From a bacterium (GTDB lineage Bacteria; Planctomycetota; Planctomycetia; Pirellulales; Pirellulaceae), in NCBI GenBank assembly GCA_030430075.1, contig JAUIGN010000001.1, positions 248,001 through 312,000 on the forward strand: a stretch of DNA of 64,000 nt. The letters are read 5' to 3'. Below the pieces are notes generated by a model. The model was not told the DNA's origin and did no database searches. It saw nothing but the letters and a program-made list of their open reading frames with translations. The position numbers and the translations under genes were made by a program. Below, in pieces: positions 43,901 through 52,660 of the stretch. Numbering within the stretch: position 1 is the stretch's first letter; each line of letters starts with the position of its first letter.

Positions 43901-46900
43901 GCTGGCTGACATTTGAGGGGACACCGGCCAGCGAGCCGATCGTGTTGGGCCGATGAAATCCGGCCGCCCACTGCCAGGGATTCAGCCACCGCTGGCCCGG
44001 ATCGAAGCCGCACGACAAGTACATCGGCCCCCGCGGCCCGCTTCTCCCGAACGCTCCGAAGGTGCACCCTTCGCCGAGTCCCTGAACGCCCCAGTAGCCC
44101 GGATAGAGGAGCCACTCCGGGGCGTCGTCGTCGCCGGCCCGGTTCAACAGGTCGACCTGGACGTTGCGATCGGTTTCCCGCCCTTGCGCCGCGGCAAAAT
44201 CTCCGTTGTGCACTTCCGAATCAAAAGCCCACTGCGTCTCGCCCGGGCCCGGGTAGGTCGCGTGACCTCCCAATCCCACAAACACATGCGTGCGGTCCCC
44301 CTGCCGGCCGTCGGCATCCAGAAGACGGTTGAGCCGATCCCAGGGGACGGTCACCCCACCGGGCGACGATCCGAAGCGGATATGTTGAGCGAAGGCCATT
44401 TGGTAGGGCTGCCAGTCTCCATTCTCCCACTGAAAGAACAGGGTCACGCCTTCCCAGTCTCCTTCGTGTGTGTTGGTGCCGCCCCCGGTCTCCTGCCAAT
44501 CGCTGCGGGGATAGTGAACGTAGTAATTGATCGCAAGCTGGTTGGCGTAGGCGGGGTCACCCAAAGCCTGGCCGGGCAAGACGGCGGCATGGACGACGGC
44601 CGAACCAAGACCCGGATTCGCACCGCCCGGCGCGAAATCGCCCAAGTTCAAGGCGTCGTTCCGGCTGCCCTGCGAGCGAACATCGCGATCGGCGTAACGA
44701 GTGTAAACCGCGGCCGCATCGTACGGTTGATGAAACCGTTCGCCGTGCGTGAAGTGCAGAATCGGCGCGTACCGCGCGGCCAACGCGTCGTAGCTGTCAT
44801 TCCGCGCGTGATCGGCAATAAACAGCGCGTCGTGACGCTCGATTTCGTGAGTCCCCAACAGATTGGACTCGTGGTAAAGACGAAGATCGACCTCCTCGAC
44901 AATCCCCCGCGCCGGCACGTGGAAAGCGTCGATCGTGAAGCGATGGGTGCCGGTCTCCAAGCGCCCCAGGTCGGCGAACCCTGCCGTGCTTAACGGGACC
45001 GATCGCTGCCCCGCCCCCAGGTAGACGTTCTCGATGTTGACTTGCGGTCCGGCGGAATCGCTCCCCGCGCCCAGACTCCAGCTCGCACCCGCGTTCCCTG
45101 GGTCGGCCGCCGAGTCGATGTGAATGCGGAGCGAATGGGGGCCGGCCACGCCGATGCAAACCGTCCAGGTCACCGCTTGCGACTCCAGTTGGCTCGAATT
45201 CGGGCTCTTGGTGGCGTACCAGACGTCAATCCCCTCGTCTTCCAGCAGCCCGCCAATCACGGTCCGCGCCAGATCACGCCCTTCGCCCATGTTTCGGTTG
45301 TTGGTCTCATCCGACTCGGCAACCTGGGCCTGGACGTCCACGATCATCCCGATGGTCACGCCGCAGGTCGTCTCGAAGTCCGCCGGTGGCGTCGCCGGCA
45401 GCGTGACGACGACCGGAACGGCGTACAGCTCGCCGGCCTGGATTGGCGGGACGCCGAGGTTCGCTCGCAGGACCGTGTCATCCGGCGTGATTTCGCCATC
45501 CTCGGACAGGAAGATTGAAACCTGCGATGCGGTGGCGTCCCCGTTGCCGATGTTGGCGATCGCCAGGTCAACCGTGATCGTATCACCCCACTGATGGATC
45601 TGGTCGGGCGTGTCGCCGATCACCTGAAATCGCTCGCCCGTCAGGTCAGGCGCCGTGGGCGGGTCTTCGGTGCGCGTCACGCCCAGATCGTTGCCGCAGT
45701 ACATGGCCCAGGCCAATTCCAGTGAGGCATTGCCCGTGGGGTCAACGGCCGCCAGCGCGAACGACCCGTTGATTTCGTAGTCCCAGTCCCGTGCCGGCGT
45801 CGCGGTGACCTGCATCACCGATTGGCCCGTCACCTCGGTTCCCGGGTCGCGAATGAACGTCGGGTGCTCCTCGACGACAAGGCCCTGGTCGAAGGTGGCA
45901 CCCCGATACAGATTGCCGGCCGTCACGCGCGCCCCGGAGCTCGTCGTGCGATCGTTGACCGCGATGCCCATGATTGTCCCGGTTCCCGTTTCGAAGGAGC
46001 CGTCGACGTTGAGATAGAGGTCGCCGCCGCGGGCCTGCGGGTTGTAGTTGGTGCGAACGCGATACAGAAACTCATCTCCCACGCGGCCCAGCTCGACTTC
46101 CCGCACCTCATACGCCGATCCACCGACCGCGTCCTGCAGCGATTCGGGGTCGGCATAGGCGATGTCGACCATCCGCACGGGGAGCGGATCGCTGTACCAG
46201 ATGTTAGCCGTGTCCGGTTCGAGCAGGGCGGCGAACAGGTAGTACGTGCCGGGCGACAACGTCGGCAGTCGCACGTTGCGGCGGTCGCCTGCGGCACCGT
46301 CGGTATCCTCGTTCAGGCCGGTGACCAACACCTGGTGGTTGAGCTGGTTGGTCGGATCTGAGTCCATATCGATGAACAGTCGGACCTCTCCCGAAAAGTC
46401 TGACGCGATGTCCCGCCAGCCGATCGAGATCGGCGTGCGGCCGTCAACAAACTTCCCCACGTAGGGATCCACCAGTTCCACACCCGGCGTCAACTGGATC
46501 GGCATCGCCAACTGGTTGTTCTCGAAATCCGTATCGAGCTGACGATGCGACACATCGACGTCGACAATCAAGAATGCACTTCCCGACCACTCGGGTTCGA
46601 CCGGCAATTCCAGCGTTAGCTCGGCAGCGTACGATCCACCCGCGGCCAATGCCGGCAGGTGAGCGTCCCAGGAACCGACCAGCACATCGTCCTCGTCGAG
46701 CACTCCGTCGCGAGACAGGTAGATCGCGTCGGACCAGTCAGGCGACCAGTCGATCGTCGAACCAGGTCCTTCATTGCGGCCGCTCCATTGCAGGGTGATG
46801 GAGTCGCCGAGCCCGAATGCGCCGCTGGGCTCGCTGACGGAAAACGTCAATGGATGCAAGTCGGTCGGCGCGGCCGCCACGGAGATGACAATATCGGCAG

Positions 46901-48914
46901 GCAGCCCTTCCGCCGTCCCGTCACTCGCCACAAACGAAATCGTATCCCGGCCTTGGTAGAGCGGATCGGGGGTGTACGTCCAGTCGGCGGAAGTCGCACC
47001 CGGCGTCAACGTGCCGTGCCCCGGCCCGAAAACGACCCGAAACTGCAATGCATCGCCCTCGGCGTCGCTGCCGTCGAGCTGAATGACGAGCGGATCGGTT
47101 TGCAGGGTCGACAGCTCCTGGGGGGCGGCCACCGGCGGCGCGTTGGTGACGTGGAAGTACGAAACAAAGTCGCCGCCGTCTTCACCATCACCGCTGGGGA
47201 GTTGGCCCCGCAAGTCGCCGTCCAGCCGCGCTCCGTAGGGATTCATCACGTCGTCCAGGACAGTCAGCCGGTAGCTGTCACGGGGCAGAAAGGCCGCCAG
47301 TTCCAGCGTTACGGTGTGGTCGACTTCGGACCACACGACGTCGTCGATGGGAATCTCGATTTCATTGCCTTCGCTAAACCGCCGGTCGCCACCGCTGGCT
47401 AGCAATCCAAAACTGGGAGCCCAACGGGTGGCCGGATCGAGGGTCCCGTCGAATTCGATCCGAACGTGCTGGACGCCGCTGCCAATGGCCGCTTGGACGC
47501 CGGGTTGGACAGAAATCACGCGCGGCGCCGGCGGCTCGGCCAGGCCAAAGTTGATGCCGCTGACGTCCGACGTCCCCGTCAGCGACACGGCGCGGGCGGC
47601 GTCATCAGGATCGAGCGGATCCCAACCCTCGCGGACAGCGACGCGAACCACGTAGTCACCCCGCTCGAGATCATCGAACCGATAGATGCCCCGAGCGTCG
47701 GTCGTGGCAATCGGCTCGCCCGCCTGGTGCGCCGCATCGGCGTTCGTGTCCAGGAACACGGTCCAGCCGGCCAACGCCGGATCGGCGAGGTCAAGCGATG
47801 CGCTGCGGTTGCGATCGTGGTAGACGACGCCACTGACAGAGAACCGCTGTTGGTTGCCAAAGTGAATTCGATCCACCGGCTCACCGTCGCTGATCGTGAC
47901 CGCGTGGCGGCCGCTCGCGGCAGCCCCGGGAAACACCTGGATCCAACCGTCCCGTGGTTGCTCGGCTACCGTGTACTCGCCATTCGCCAGTCCGTTGAAG
48001 GCATAATCGCCCTGCGCGTCCGTCGTCGTGCTCAGTTCGTCACTATCAAGTAGGCCGTTGTTGTTGGTGTCGAGGAAGATCGTCCAGTTTGCGACGCCTG
48101 GTTCGGTGAAGGTCACACCGTCGTTGTTGGCTCCGCCGCTGAAGATGTTCAGCAGCTCGTCGGTCGACGTGAAGATGGCGGCCCGGGGATCGATCTGCCT
48201 GAGCTGCGTCAGGCTGGATCCGGTACCGACGCCAAACGCCCGCAGGTTCACGGCCGCGTCCCGCAGCGTGTCCACTTCATCCAGGAACGGTCCCCCGTTG
48301 TTCGCCCCGTCCGAAAGGAAGACCATATTCCCTTCGCCACGGATCGTCCCCAAGCTGTTGAGCGTGTCAATGGTCGTGCTGAGTCCCTCATCAAAGCTGG
48401 TCGAACTGCCGATTCCCTGGTGGCCGACGCGAATCGTGCGCAGCACGTCTTCGACGTCCCGGATGCCATTGCTGTCCGTGTCCGCCAAGGGCGACGTTGC
48501 GAGCTGAACGCCGTCGGCCAACGGGTTCATGTCGAGCCCCGCGGCGCGGGTCCCGAACACCGTGATCGCCACATCGGCAATGTCACCGAATCCGAGGTCG
48601 ACGAGCCGCTGGTTGAGGGCCAGAAAACCGGCCAGTTCGGCGTCTAGAATGGTGTCGCTGCGTGAGTCGCCATTGACGTTGCCGACCGCGCTGCCGCCAA
48701 ACGAACTGTTCGTACTGCTGGAGACATCGACGACGAAAACGACCGCCGGGCGTTCGCCGGACAGCAGGTCCGTGTCGCGCACCCCGTTGCCGTTCAAGTC
48801 GTGCCACTTGAAACCCGTGATCGACGAGAGAACCCGCCGGGGCTCCAACCACTCAAATCGCCCCCGGCGGTGACGCGCACGCCGTATGGACCGTTGGGAT
48901 CGATCTTGACGCAT
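40938..48914 (-). CDS. Giant multidomain surface protein (VWA, Cna-B/SdrD, CARDB, Vps62-like, cadherin repeats, dockerin)
   Basis: A 2658-residue exported adhesin-like protein. Order: basic N-terminus with FEWLEPRRVLSS (~22-33, LEPR motif); SdrD-type segment (~34-48); von Willebrand A domain (FVVDVSSSTNSS, ~50-250); two SdrD/Cna-B-like modules (~265-440); Ig-like region (~460-680); CARDB domains (~685-810 and ~1095-1210); Vps62-like domain (~1375-1650, RYAPILHF.. HEGDWEGVTLFF); cadherin-like Ig domain (~1775-1870); five cadherin repeats (~1880-2380); a dystroglycan-like module; and a type I dockerin with two calcium loops (DVNQDGFVTPND, DVNNDGFATPRD, ~2485-2555). ATG 48914 has GGGGAG 7 bases upstream. 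Likely calcium-dependent cell-surface contact. Confidence 0.93.
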   Translation of the reverse strand: MRQDRSQRSIRRARHRRGRFEWLEPRRVLSSITGFKWHDLNGNGVRDTDLLSGERPAVVFVVDVSSSTNSSFGGSAVGNVNGDSRSDTILDAELAGFLALNQRLVDLGFGDIADVAITVFGTRAAGLDMNPLADGVQLATSPLADTDSNGIRDVEDVLRTIRVGHQGIGSSTSFDEGLSTTIDTLNSLGTIRGEGNMVFLSDGANNGGPFLDEVDTLRDAAVNLRAFGVGTGSSLTQLRQIDPRAAIFTSTDELLNIFSGGANNDGVTFTEPGVANWTIFLDTNNNGLLDSDELSTTTDAQGDYAFNGLANGEYTVAEQPRDGWIQVFPGAAASGRHAVTISDGEPVDRIHFGNQQRFSVSGVVYHDRNRSASLDLADPALAGWTVFLDTNADAAHQAGEPIATTDARGIYRFDDLERGDYVVRVAVREGWDPLDPDDAARAVSLTGTSDVSGINFGLAEPPAPRVISVQPGVQAAIGSGVQHVRIEFDGTLDPATRWAPSFGLLASGGDRRFSEGNEIEIPIDDVVWSEVDHTVTLELAAFLPRDSYRLTVLDDVMNPYGARLDGDLRGQLPSGDGEDGGDFVSYFHVTNAPPVAAPQELSTLQTDPLVIQLDGSDAEGDALQFRVVFGPGHGTLTPGATSADWTYTPDPLYQGRDTISFVASDGTAEGLPADIVISVAAAPTDLHPLTFSVSEPSGAFGLGDSITLQWSGRNEGPGSTIDWSPDWSDAIYLSRDGVLDEDDVLVGSWDAHLPALAAGGSYAAELTLELPVEPEWSGSAFLIVDVDVSHRQLDTDFENNQLAMPIQLTPGVELVDPYVGKFVDGRTPISIGWRDIASDFSGEVRLFIDMDSDPTNQLNHQVLVTGLNEDTDGAAGDRRNVRLPTLSPGTYYLFAALLEPDTANIWYSDPLPVRMVDIAYADPESLQDAVGGSAYEVREVELGRVGDEFLYRVRTNYNPQARGGDLYLNVDGSFETGTGTIMGIAVNDRTTSSGARVTAGNLYRGATFDQGLVVEEHPTFIRDPGTEVTGQSVMQVTATPARDWDYEINGSFALAAVDPTGNASLELAWAMYCGNDLGVTRTEDPPTAPDLTGERFQVIGDTPDQIHQWGDTITVDLAIANIGNGDATASQVSIFLSEDGEITPDDTVLRANLGVPPIQAGELYAVPVVVTLPATPPADFETTCGVTIGMIVDVQAQVAESDETNNRNMGEGRDLARTVIGGLLEDEGIDVWYATKSPNSSQLESQAVTWTVCIGVAGPHSLRIHIDSAADPGNAGASWSLGAGSDSAGPQVNIENVYLGAGQRSVPLSTAGFADLGRLETGTHRFTIDAFHVPARGIVEEVDLRLYHESNLLGTHEIERHDALFIADHARNDSYDALAARYAPILHFTHGERFHQPYDAAAVYTRYADRDVRSQGSRNDALNLGDFAPGGANPGLGSAVVHAAVLPGQALGDPAYANQLAINYYVHYPRSDWQETGGGTNTHEGDWEGVTLFFQWENGDWQPYQMAFAQHIRFGSSPGGVTVPWDRLNRLLDADGRQGDRTHVFVGLGGHATYPGPGETQWAFDSEVHNGDFAAAQGRETDRNVQVDLLNRAGDDDAPEWLLYPGYWGVQGLGEGCTFGAFGRSGPRGPMYLSCGFDPGQRWLNPWQWAAGFHRPNTIGSLAGVPSNVSQPDNLTLVATSLATPNSPDPQVRFYHETNGISGLQLGVNGDRYLGVDEDGDDGWSLVVSTADLANGAHTYYASASEAGVTVLGEVLREPTLIGPYAMAPITAIGQPPVADNDQFAVDEDEALEITWDQLFANDSDPDSPYGEWVISEVGAEVGGVASIDAAARRVSFVPELDYHGTARFEYTLFDGLGSTNTATVTVDVAAVNDPPRALEVVVAPVRENQGGIVGTVQFYDPDGGDEHRFTVSDDRFEVVDGQLALAPDRTLDYEEAVSLTFEIEVFDDGRPPLSTVRSVTVDVIDVNESEPAVDDQEFEIIEGSSAPQVVGQVAASDADHRQTLTYALAGDGPFVIDAQSGLITVAGEEPLDAETENRYELSVTVTDSGVPPLETEATLVVTIGDVNEFAPAIPTQTLHVAENASAAHVVGTVNVIDDDAAPDFHFEIVGANPDGAFAIDPVTGEITVANPLPLDFERRASVTPIVRVTDRVAPVQSIDGFVTIVIDDVNEFTPTMDDQAFSVAENFPSGISLGTLQAGDQDRLSTLRYTILASTAPGIEVDAVTGDLTVAENASLDHEAIDRYVLTVEVADSGTPPRMAVAEVTVDVRDVNEFAPTLVPQSFSLEENSPAETMVGRVEASDGDIRQTLAFEAIGGDTGLLEVDRQTGDLRFVGQQALDFETLADPNLHLLVRVSDSASQQRSTSAQMTVRVGDVNERPVLVESLVDQTSHAYVPLGFALPFGAFRDEDAGDVLTIRAELTDGSPLPGWLRFDAPTMAFTGNPTDAEAGTWGVRVVAEDLGQPPLSAADTFELAVVAATWQNPVNVMDVNQDGFVTPNDVLVVINEINHPGSSDASGRLLDTYLPDQPRYDVNNDGFATPRDILIVINFLNGAGGEGESALAVGVTLTSLEPTAAARHGQNELASNGVTPTLRWSVAAGDGHWPIPTSAPDLVRQAGRTPAAAGRDAAERLEDALRSLDSVLLLLAEDVAQAISDRQ

Positions 48915-49176
48915 CCCGATTCTCCCCTGCCAGACCAACGTGTCGACGCCTCGAAGCGATCGTTTGCCAAGGTTCGTCGATCGGGCTCACCCGCACCCGA
49001 TCCGATGCCACTCGGCCGCCGAGACTTCCTGGCGGAGTTGTACCATGCCGGTCGCCCCAACGCACGCCTCGCAGGCCCACCGGCCTGTCGACCGAAGTCG
49101 GGGCCATTCGGCCATCCGAAATCGGTACGACAACTGCATGCTGCGCGACGAGTGTGGTCAGCGCGGGTCATGTGCA

Positions 49177-49329
49177 TTCGGCGCGGGGCTCCTTCTGCTC
49201 GGCGCGGGGCTTAATCTGCTCGGCGCGGGGCTCCTTCTGCTCGGCGCGGGGCTTAATCTGCTCGGCGCGGGTCTCCATCTGCTCGGCGCGGGTCTCCGAC
49301 CCCGCCGTAACCGCCGACCGAAGGTCTCC
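49177..49329 (+). repeat. Five 21-bp tandem units leading into the 48-bp cap repeat, copy 2
   Basis: Units start at 49177, 49198, 49219, 49240 and 49261 and read CTCGGCGCGGGGCTCCTTCT or the TTAATCT variant in alternation. The 48-bp cap occupies 49282-49329 and itself begins with the unit sequence. A related array of 24-bp units precedes the same cap at 63061-63204. All lengths are multiples of three. Confidence 0.92.
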
Positions 49330-49443
49330 TTCCGCGATCCGTCAGCGCATCAATTCGCATCAACGCGCATCAATTCGCACCAGTGCTGGCGACCTGCGGA
49401 GGAGACCTACGGTCCGGCAATGTGCGGGGTCGGAGACCCGCGC

Positions 49444-49500
49444 ACAGCGCGCCGCGCAGCGCACAGCGCGCCGCGCAGCGCACAGCGCGCCGCACAGCGC
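49444..49500 (+). repeat. Three 19-bp GC-rich tandem units
   Basis: ACAGCGCGCCGCGCAGCGC occurs at 49444-49462 and 49463-49481, with a slightly changed third copy at 49482-49500. It abuts further GCGC-rich sequence and lies just after the end of the minus-strand gene at 49551. Confidence 0.85.
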
Positions 49501-49550
49501 CTAGCACGCCGCGCACAACAAGAACCCGCCGCGCGCACCACGACGCGTAA

Positions 49551-50240
49551 TCACTGGCACATCGGGCAACCTGAACCGCCGAAGACCTCGAGAAATCCCA
49601 TTCCGCGGGCAATCGAAACGACCCCGGTGAGGACGACGCACCAAGCGGCGAGACGGAAGAGGTGTTTGCGGGCGGTCAGGCTGAGCATCGCACCCCCACA
49701 GCCGGCCAGCACCATGACCGGCACGGTTCCCACGCCGAAGACGGCCATGATCGCGGCGCCCCACAAGAAGTCCCCGGAACTGGCCGCCAGCGCCAGAAAG
49801 CCGTACACCAAACCGCACGGCAACATACCGGTGAAGAGTCCGGCCAGAAATACATTCCGCCAGCCCGGCGACTGGAGAAACGTGCGGAGGAACTCGCCGG
49901 AGCAAAGCGAATGCGGGTTGCTCGGTACGCGGCGGCGGATCACGCGCGCTGCCAGCAGACCTTGATAGAGCAGCAAAGCGCCGGCCACCACGGCCAGCAA
50001 TGCCGCCACGTTGACCAGCGCCGGCACATGTTCGTGAAGATAGTGGCCGCCATAACCGGCAACTGCCCCGCAGGTCGTGTACGTAAAGATGCGGCCGATG
50101 CTGTAAACAAGTTGCCTTCCCAGGTTTGACGCCGGCCCACGGGCATCGGCGCCTAATGCCAGCGCAAACGGTCCGCACATCCCCAGGCAATGTGACGAGC
50201 CCAACACACCAGCGATCAAAACCAGCGGCAGTTCGGTCAT
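49551..50240 (-). CDS. Sulfite exporter TauE/SafE-type (UreH-like) membrane protein of the oxidase operon
   Basis: A 229-residue membrane protein with about six helices, of the UreH/CcoH-associated subgroup often found in cbb3 oxidase loci and thought to aid copper or haem handling. The N-terminal helix has SSHCLGMCGPF (H17, C18, C22), a typical metal-site motif; GLFTGMLPCGLVYG adds a helix cysteine; and the C-terminus ends CPMC. The ATG overlaps the stop of the copper-type P-ATPase gene upstream (ATGA). It is the last gene of the operon. Function is inferred from context and cysteine motifs. Confidence 0.88.
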   Translation of the reverse strand: MTELPLVLIAGVLGSSHCLGMCGPFALALGADARGPASNLGRQLVYSIGRIFTYTTCGAVAGYGGHYLHEHVPALVNVAALLAVVAGALLLYQGLLAARVIRRRVPSNPHSLCSGEFLRTFLQSPGWRNVFLAGLFTGMLPCGLVYGFLALAASSGDFLWGAAIMAVFGVGTVPVMVLAGCGGAMLSLTARKHLFRLAAWCVVLTGVVSIARGMGFLEVFGGSGCPMCQ

Positions 50241-52453
50241 GAATTTATCAACTCGGCTTCTCGCGGCACAAACGACGCTGAATCCAGTGGGGCGACCCCT
50301 GCAGCCGGATCCATCGCGCCGGGGATGCTCATCAAGCGTAGCGAATTCCAAATCACCAGCAGACTGCTCCCGACCATCGCCACGGCCGCCCAGATCGGAT
50401 TCAGCCAACCCATCGTCGCCAACCCGATGCCGACGCCATTATAGGCGAACGCCCAGAACAGGTTCTGGCGAATCGTCGTGACCGTCCGCCGGGCCAGGCG
50501 AATGGTCCAGCGTATGTTCGACAACTCATTGCCCAGCAAGCAGAGATCTGCCGCTTCACGACTCACATCGGCACCGCAACCGAGCGCCAGGCCGGCATCC
50601 GCTTCGGCCAGTGCAGGTGCGTCGTTGATGCCGTCACCAACCATGGCAACCGCCCCGAATTCGGCACGCAGTCGCCGAATGGCGTCCAACTTCTCTTCCG
50701 GCAACAAGCCCGCCTCGACGCGAACGCCGAGATCCTCGGCCAGCCGGGCGCCCCGAGCAGCATGATCTCCGGTCAACACGACAACCTGCAAACCGTCCTG
50801 CCGCAACGTCCTCAGCGCCGACCCTGCGCCCGCCCGCATTCGCTCGGCAAAGGCGAACATGCCGCGGACGCGGCCTCCCCAGGCAACGCACGTCAGCGGC
50901 TTACCTTCCGTGTACCATCGTTCCAGCGCCTGCCGCATGGTGTGCGAGAAGGTGACGCCTTCTTCGTTCATCAGTGCCGGATTCCCCAACATCCAGGGCG
51001 GACCGCCCGCGTCGTCCGTCGCGATCAATCCGCGCCCCGGCCTGACTTCTACGTCGGGCTGGAACGGGATGTCGGGGTCGCCGGAATGCTCGGCGACGTA
51101 CCGGCGAATCGCTGCGGAGCACTCGTGGTCCGACGAGGATGCCAGCGCACATGCCCGGGCCAGCAGGACGTCGCCGGATGTCGAGTCGTCGACGGCGAAA
51201 TCGCAGACGGTGGCCGCGCCGTCCGTGAGCGTGCCGGTCTTGTCGAAACAGACCACCTTCGTCGCCGCCAACCGCTCGATCGCATCGCCATGGCGAAACA
51301 GCACGCCGGCTTCGCTCGCCCGCCCCATGGCGGCCCAAATCGCCAGTGGGGTGGCGATGCCCAGGGCACAGGGACAGGCAATCAAGAGAACCGCCAGGGC
51401 GGCCATCAGTCCGCTACCCAGGCCCTCGCCGACGCCGTGAGCAATCAACGTCAGCAAGGCGATGCCGATCACGGCGGGTAAGAACCAATGGGCGATCCGG
51501 TCGGCCGCCGACTCCATCCGGCCCTTGGCCTGCGTCGCTTCGGCAACGGCCTCGACGATCCGCGCCAGGGCACCACGCCGCGGCGCCGCGGTCACTTCGA
51601 GCAGCAAGTCGCCGTCCAAATTAAGCGACCCGGCGAAGACGTGATCGCCTGTCTCCTTGACCGCCGACAGGCTCTCGCCGGTGACAATCCGCTGATCGAC
51701 GGCGGCCCGGCCGCGGCGAATGGTCCCGTCGGTCGCCAGCCGCTGTCCGGGCCGAATGCGCAACCAGTCTCCCGTCCGGACGTCGTCCAGCGGCACGCGT
51801 TCCTCGGCGAGCCGATCGCCGGATCGGAGCCGCACGCGGTCGACGAATTCCGGCAGCAAGCGTTCCAGCGCACGGAGAGCGCGGGTCGTCCGTTCCTTCC
51901 CCATGGCTTCCAGCCAGCGGCCGAGCGTGACACCGACCAGCACCATGCAGGCGACTTCGAAGTACGTATGGCCCGTGCCTCGCAACAACGAGACGACGGA
52001 ATAAAGCAGGGCGGCCACGACTCCCACCACGATCAACAGGTCGGTCGACAGATAACCTCGCCGCAGCTTGCCTAACGAATCATCCAATAGGGGCCCGCCC
52101 AGCATGACCACGACAACCGATGCCAGCAAGAGACTGAGATACCGGAACAGCGAGAACAACGCGTCCGCTTGGGGAGAGACAAGCGGATCATCGCGGTAGA
52201 CGTCCCAAGACCAGAGGGCCAGCGTGAAGACCATCACGTTCATGGCAAAGAAGATGGCCAGCCCCAACCGGGTCAACGCGTGCTGAACACGCTGCTGGCC
52301 ATTACCGTCCGAGGTAATCGCGTCCGCCACGCGACACCCATAGCAACAATACCACCGCTGCGCACCCTCGGCCGGCACTCCGGTCCGACCGGCCGCCTCC
52401 GCCACGGGCAGCCCGCAATAGGCACAGCCCGACTCGGGAGTCTCGGCAGTCAT
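50237..52453 (-). CDS. ccoI: Copper-transporting P1B-type ATPase, CcoI/FixI-like
   Basis: A 738-residue heavy-metal P-type ATPase that should export copper for oxidase assembly. The N-terminus has a Cys cluster, C10-x2-C13 and CCxxC (C36, C37, C40), as in FixI-type pumps, but I see no full HMA domain. Further features: VTGES (actuator), the membrane metal motif CPCALG (~359-364), phosphorylation site DKTGT (~402), and MVGDGINDAPAL. It has eight transmembrane helices. Its start overlaps the small CcoS-like gene (ATGA) and its end overlaps the SafE-type gene. The operon context supports CcoI rather than a resistance pump. Confidence 0.93.
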   Translation of the reverse strand: MTAETPESGCAYCGLPVAEAAGRTGVPAEGAQRWYCCYGCRVADAITSDGNGQQRVQHALTRLGLAIFFAMNVMVFTLALWSWDVYRDDPLVSPQADALFSLFRYLSLLLASVVVVMLGGPLLDDSLGKLRRGYLSTDLLIVVGVVAALLYSVVSLLRGTGHTYFEVACMVLVGVTLGRWLEAMGKERTTRALRALERLLPEFVDRVRLRSGDRLAEERVPLDDVRTGDWLRIRPGQRLATDGTIRRGRAAVDQRIVTGESLSAVKETGDHVFAGSLNLDGDLLLEVTAAPRRGALARIVEAVAEATQAKGRMESAADRIAHWFLPAVIGIALLTLIAHGVGEGLGSGLMAALAVLLIACPCALGIATPLAIWAAMGRASEAGVLFRHGDAIERLAATKVVCFDKTGTLTDGAATVCDFAVDDSTSGDVLLARACALASSSDHECSAAIRRYVAEHSGDPDIPFQPDVEVRPGRGLIATDDAGGPPWMLGNPALMNEEGVTFSHTMRQALERWYTEGKPLTCVAWGGRVRGMFAFAERMRAGAGSALRTLRQDGLQVVVLTGDHAARGARLAEDLGVRVEAGLLPEEKLDAIRRLRAEFGAVAMVGDGINDAPALAEADAGLALGCGADVSREAADLCLLGNELSNIRWTIRLARRTVTTIRQNLFWAFAYNGVGIGLATMGWLNPIWAAVAMVGSSLLVIWNSLRLMSIPGAMDPAAGVAPLDSASFVPREAELINS

Positions 52454-52623
52454 GGCTGCTCAAACAACTCGACTCGAACCGCCGGAAACAGGAAGCGAAT
52501 CGTGTAGGCGATCGCGAAGACCCAGAACCCCAGCCACATCAACCGCACGTACCAGGGGATCCGGTTACCCGTGTAATGGTGGTGTTGATGTTCCCGTTCA
52601 GCGGACGATTCCTGTGATTCCAC
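52450..52623 (-). CDS. Small single-helix protein of the oxidase operon, CcoS-position
   Basis: A 57-residue protein found by reading the gap between oxidase genes. It starts at a GTG with GAGG 8 bases upstream, and its TGA overlaps the ATPase ATG, so translational coupling supports it. The N-terminus is polar with EHQHHHY; one transmembrane helix (WYVRLMWLGFWVFAIAYTIRF, about 24-44, preceded by Arg) and a short tail follow. Size and position match CcoS/FixS, the small assembly protein, but the sequence is not obviously homologous and the His cluster is unusual. An alternative is an extra subunit of the oxidase. Confidence 0.72.
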   Translation of the reverse strand: MESQESSAEREHQHHHYTGNRIPWYVRLMWLGFWVFAIAYTIRFLFPAVRVELFEQP

Positions 52624-52660
52624 GAGTGTACCTCGGCCTGACTGTGTGTTGCGAAGTCGG

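Larger units (their letters stand above)
48915..49550. other. Repeat-rich intergenic region upstream of the giant gene
   Basis: This 636-base stretch contains the 21-bp array plus 48-bp cap (49177-49329), a GCATCAATTCGCA-type 15-bp triplication (about 49349-49379) and 19-bp GC repeats (49444-49500). A 341-codon plus-strand frame crosses the array and reads LLLGAGL repeats, but it has no ribosome-binding site and extends antisense into the gene at 49551. I see no gene. Confidence 0.6.

Noticed and set aside
42597-43916. 439-codon plus-strand frame inside the giant gene
   Set aside because: Antisense to cadherin repeats; no motif or ribosome-binding site.
49177-49329. Possible CRISPR array (also considered at 33597 and 63061)
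   Set aside because: Units are directly adjacent or vary in sequence without unique spacers, and no cas genes are present.
48940-49965. 341-codon plus-strand frame with LLLGAGL repeats
   Set aside because: It translates the 21-bp intergenic array, lacks a ribosome-binding site and runs antisense into the SafE-type gene.
50237-52453. Copper-resistance CopA pump
   Set aside because: The N-terminal CCxxC cluster without an HMA domain and the oxidase operon context fit CcoI/FixI better.
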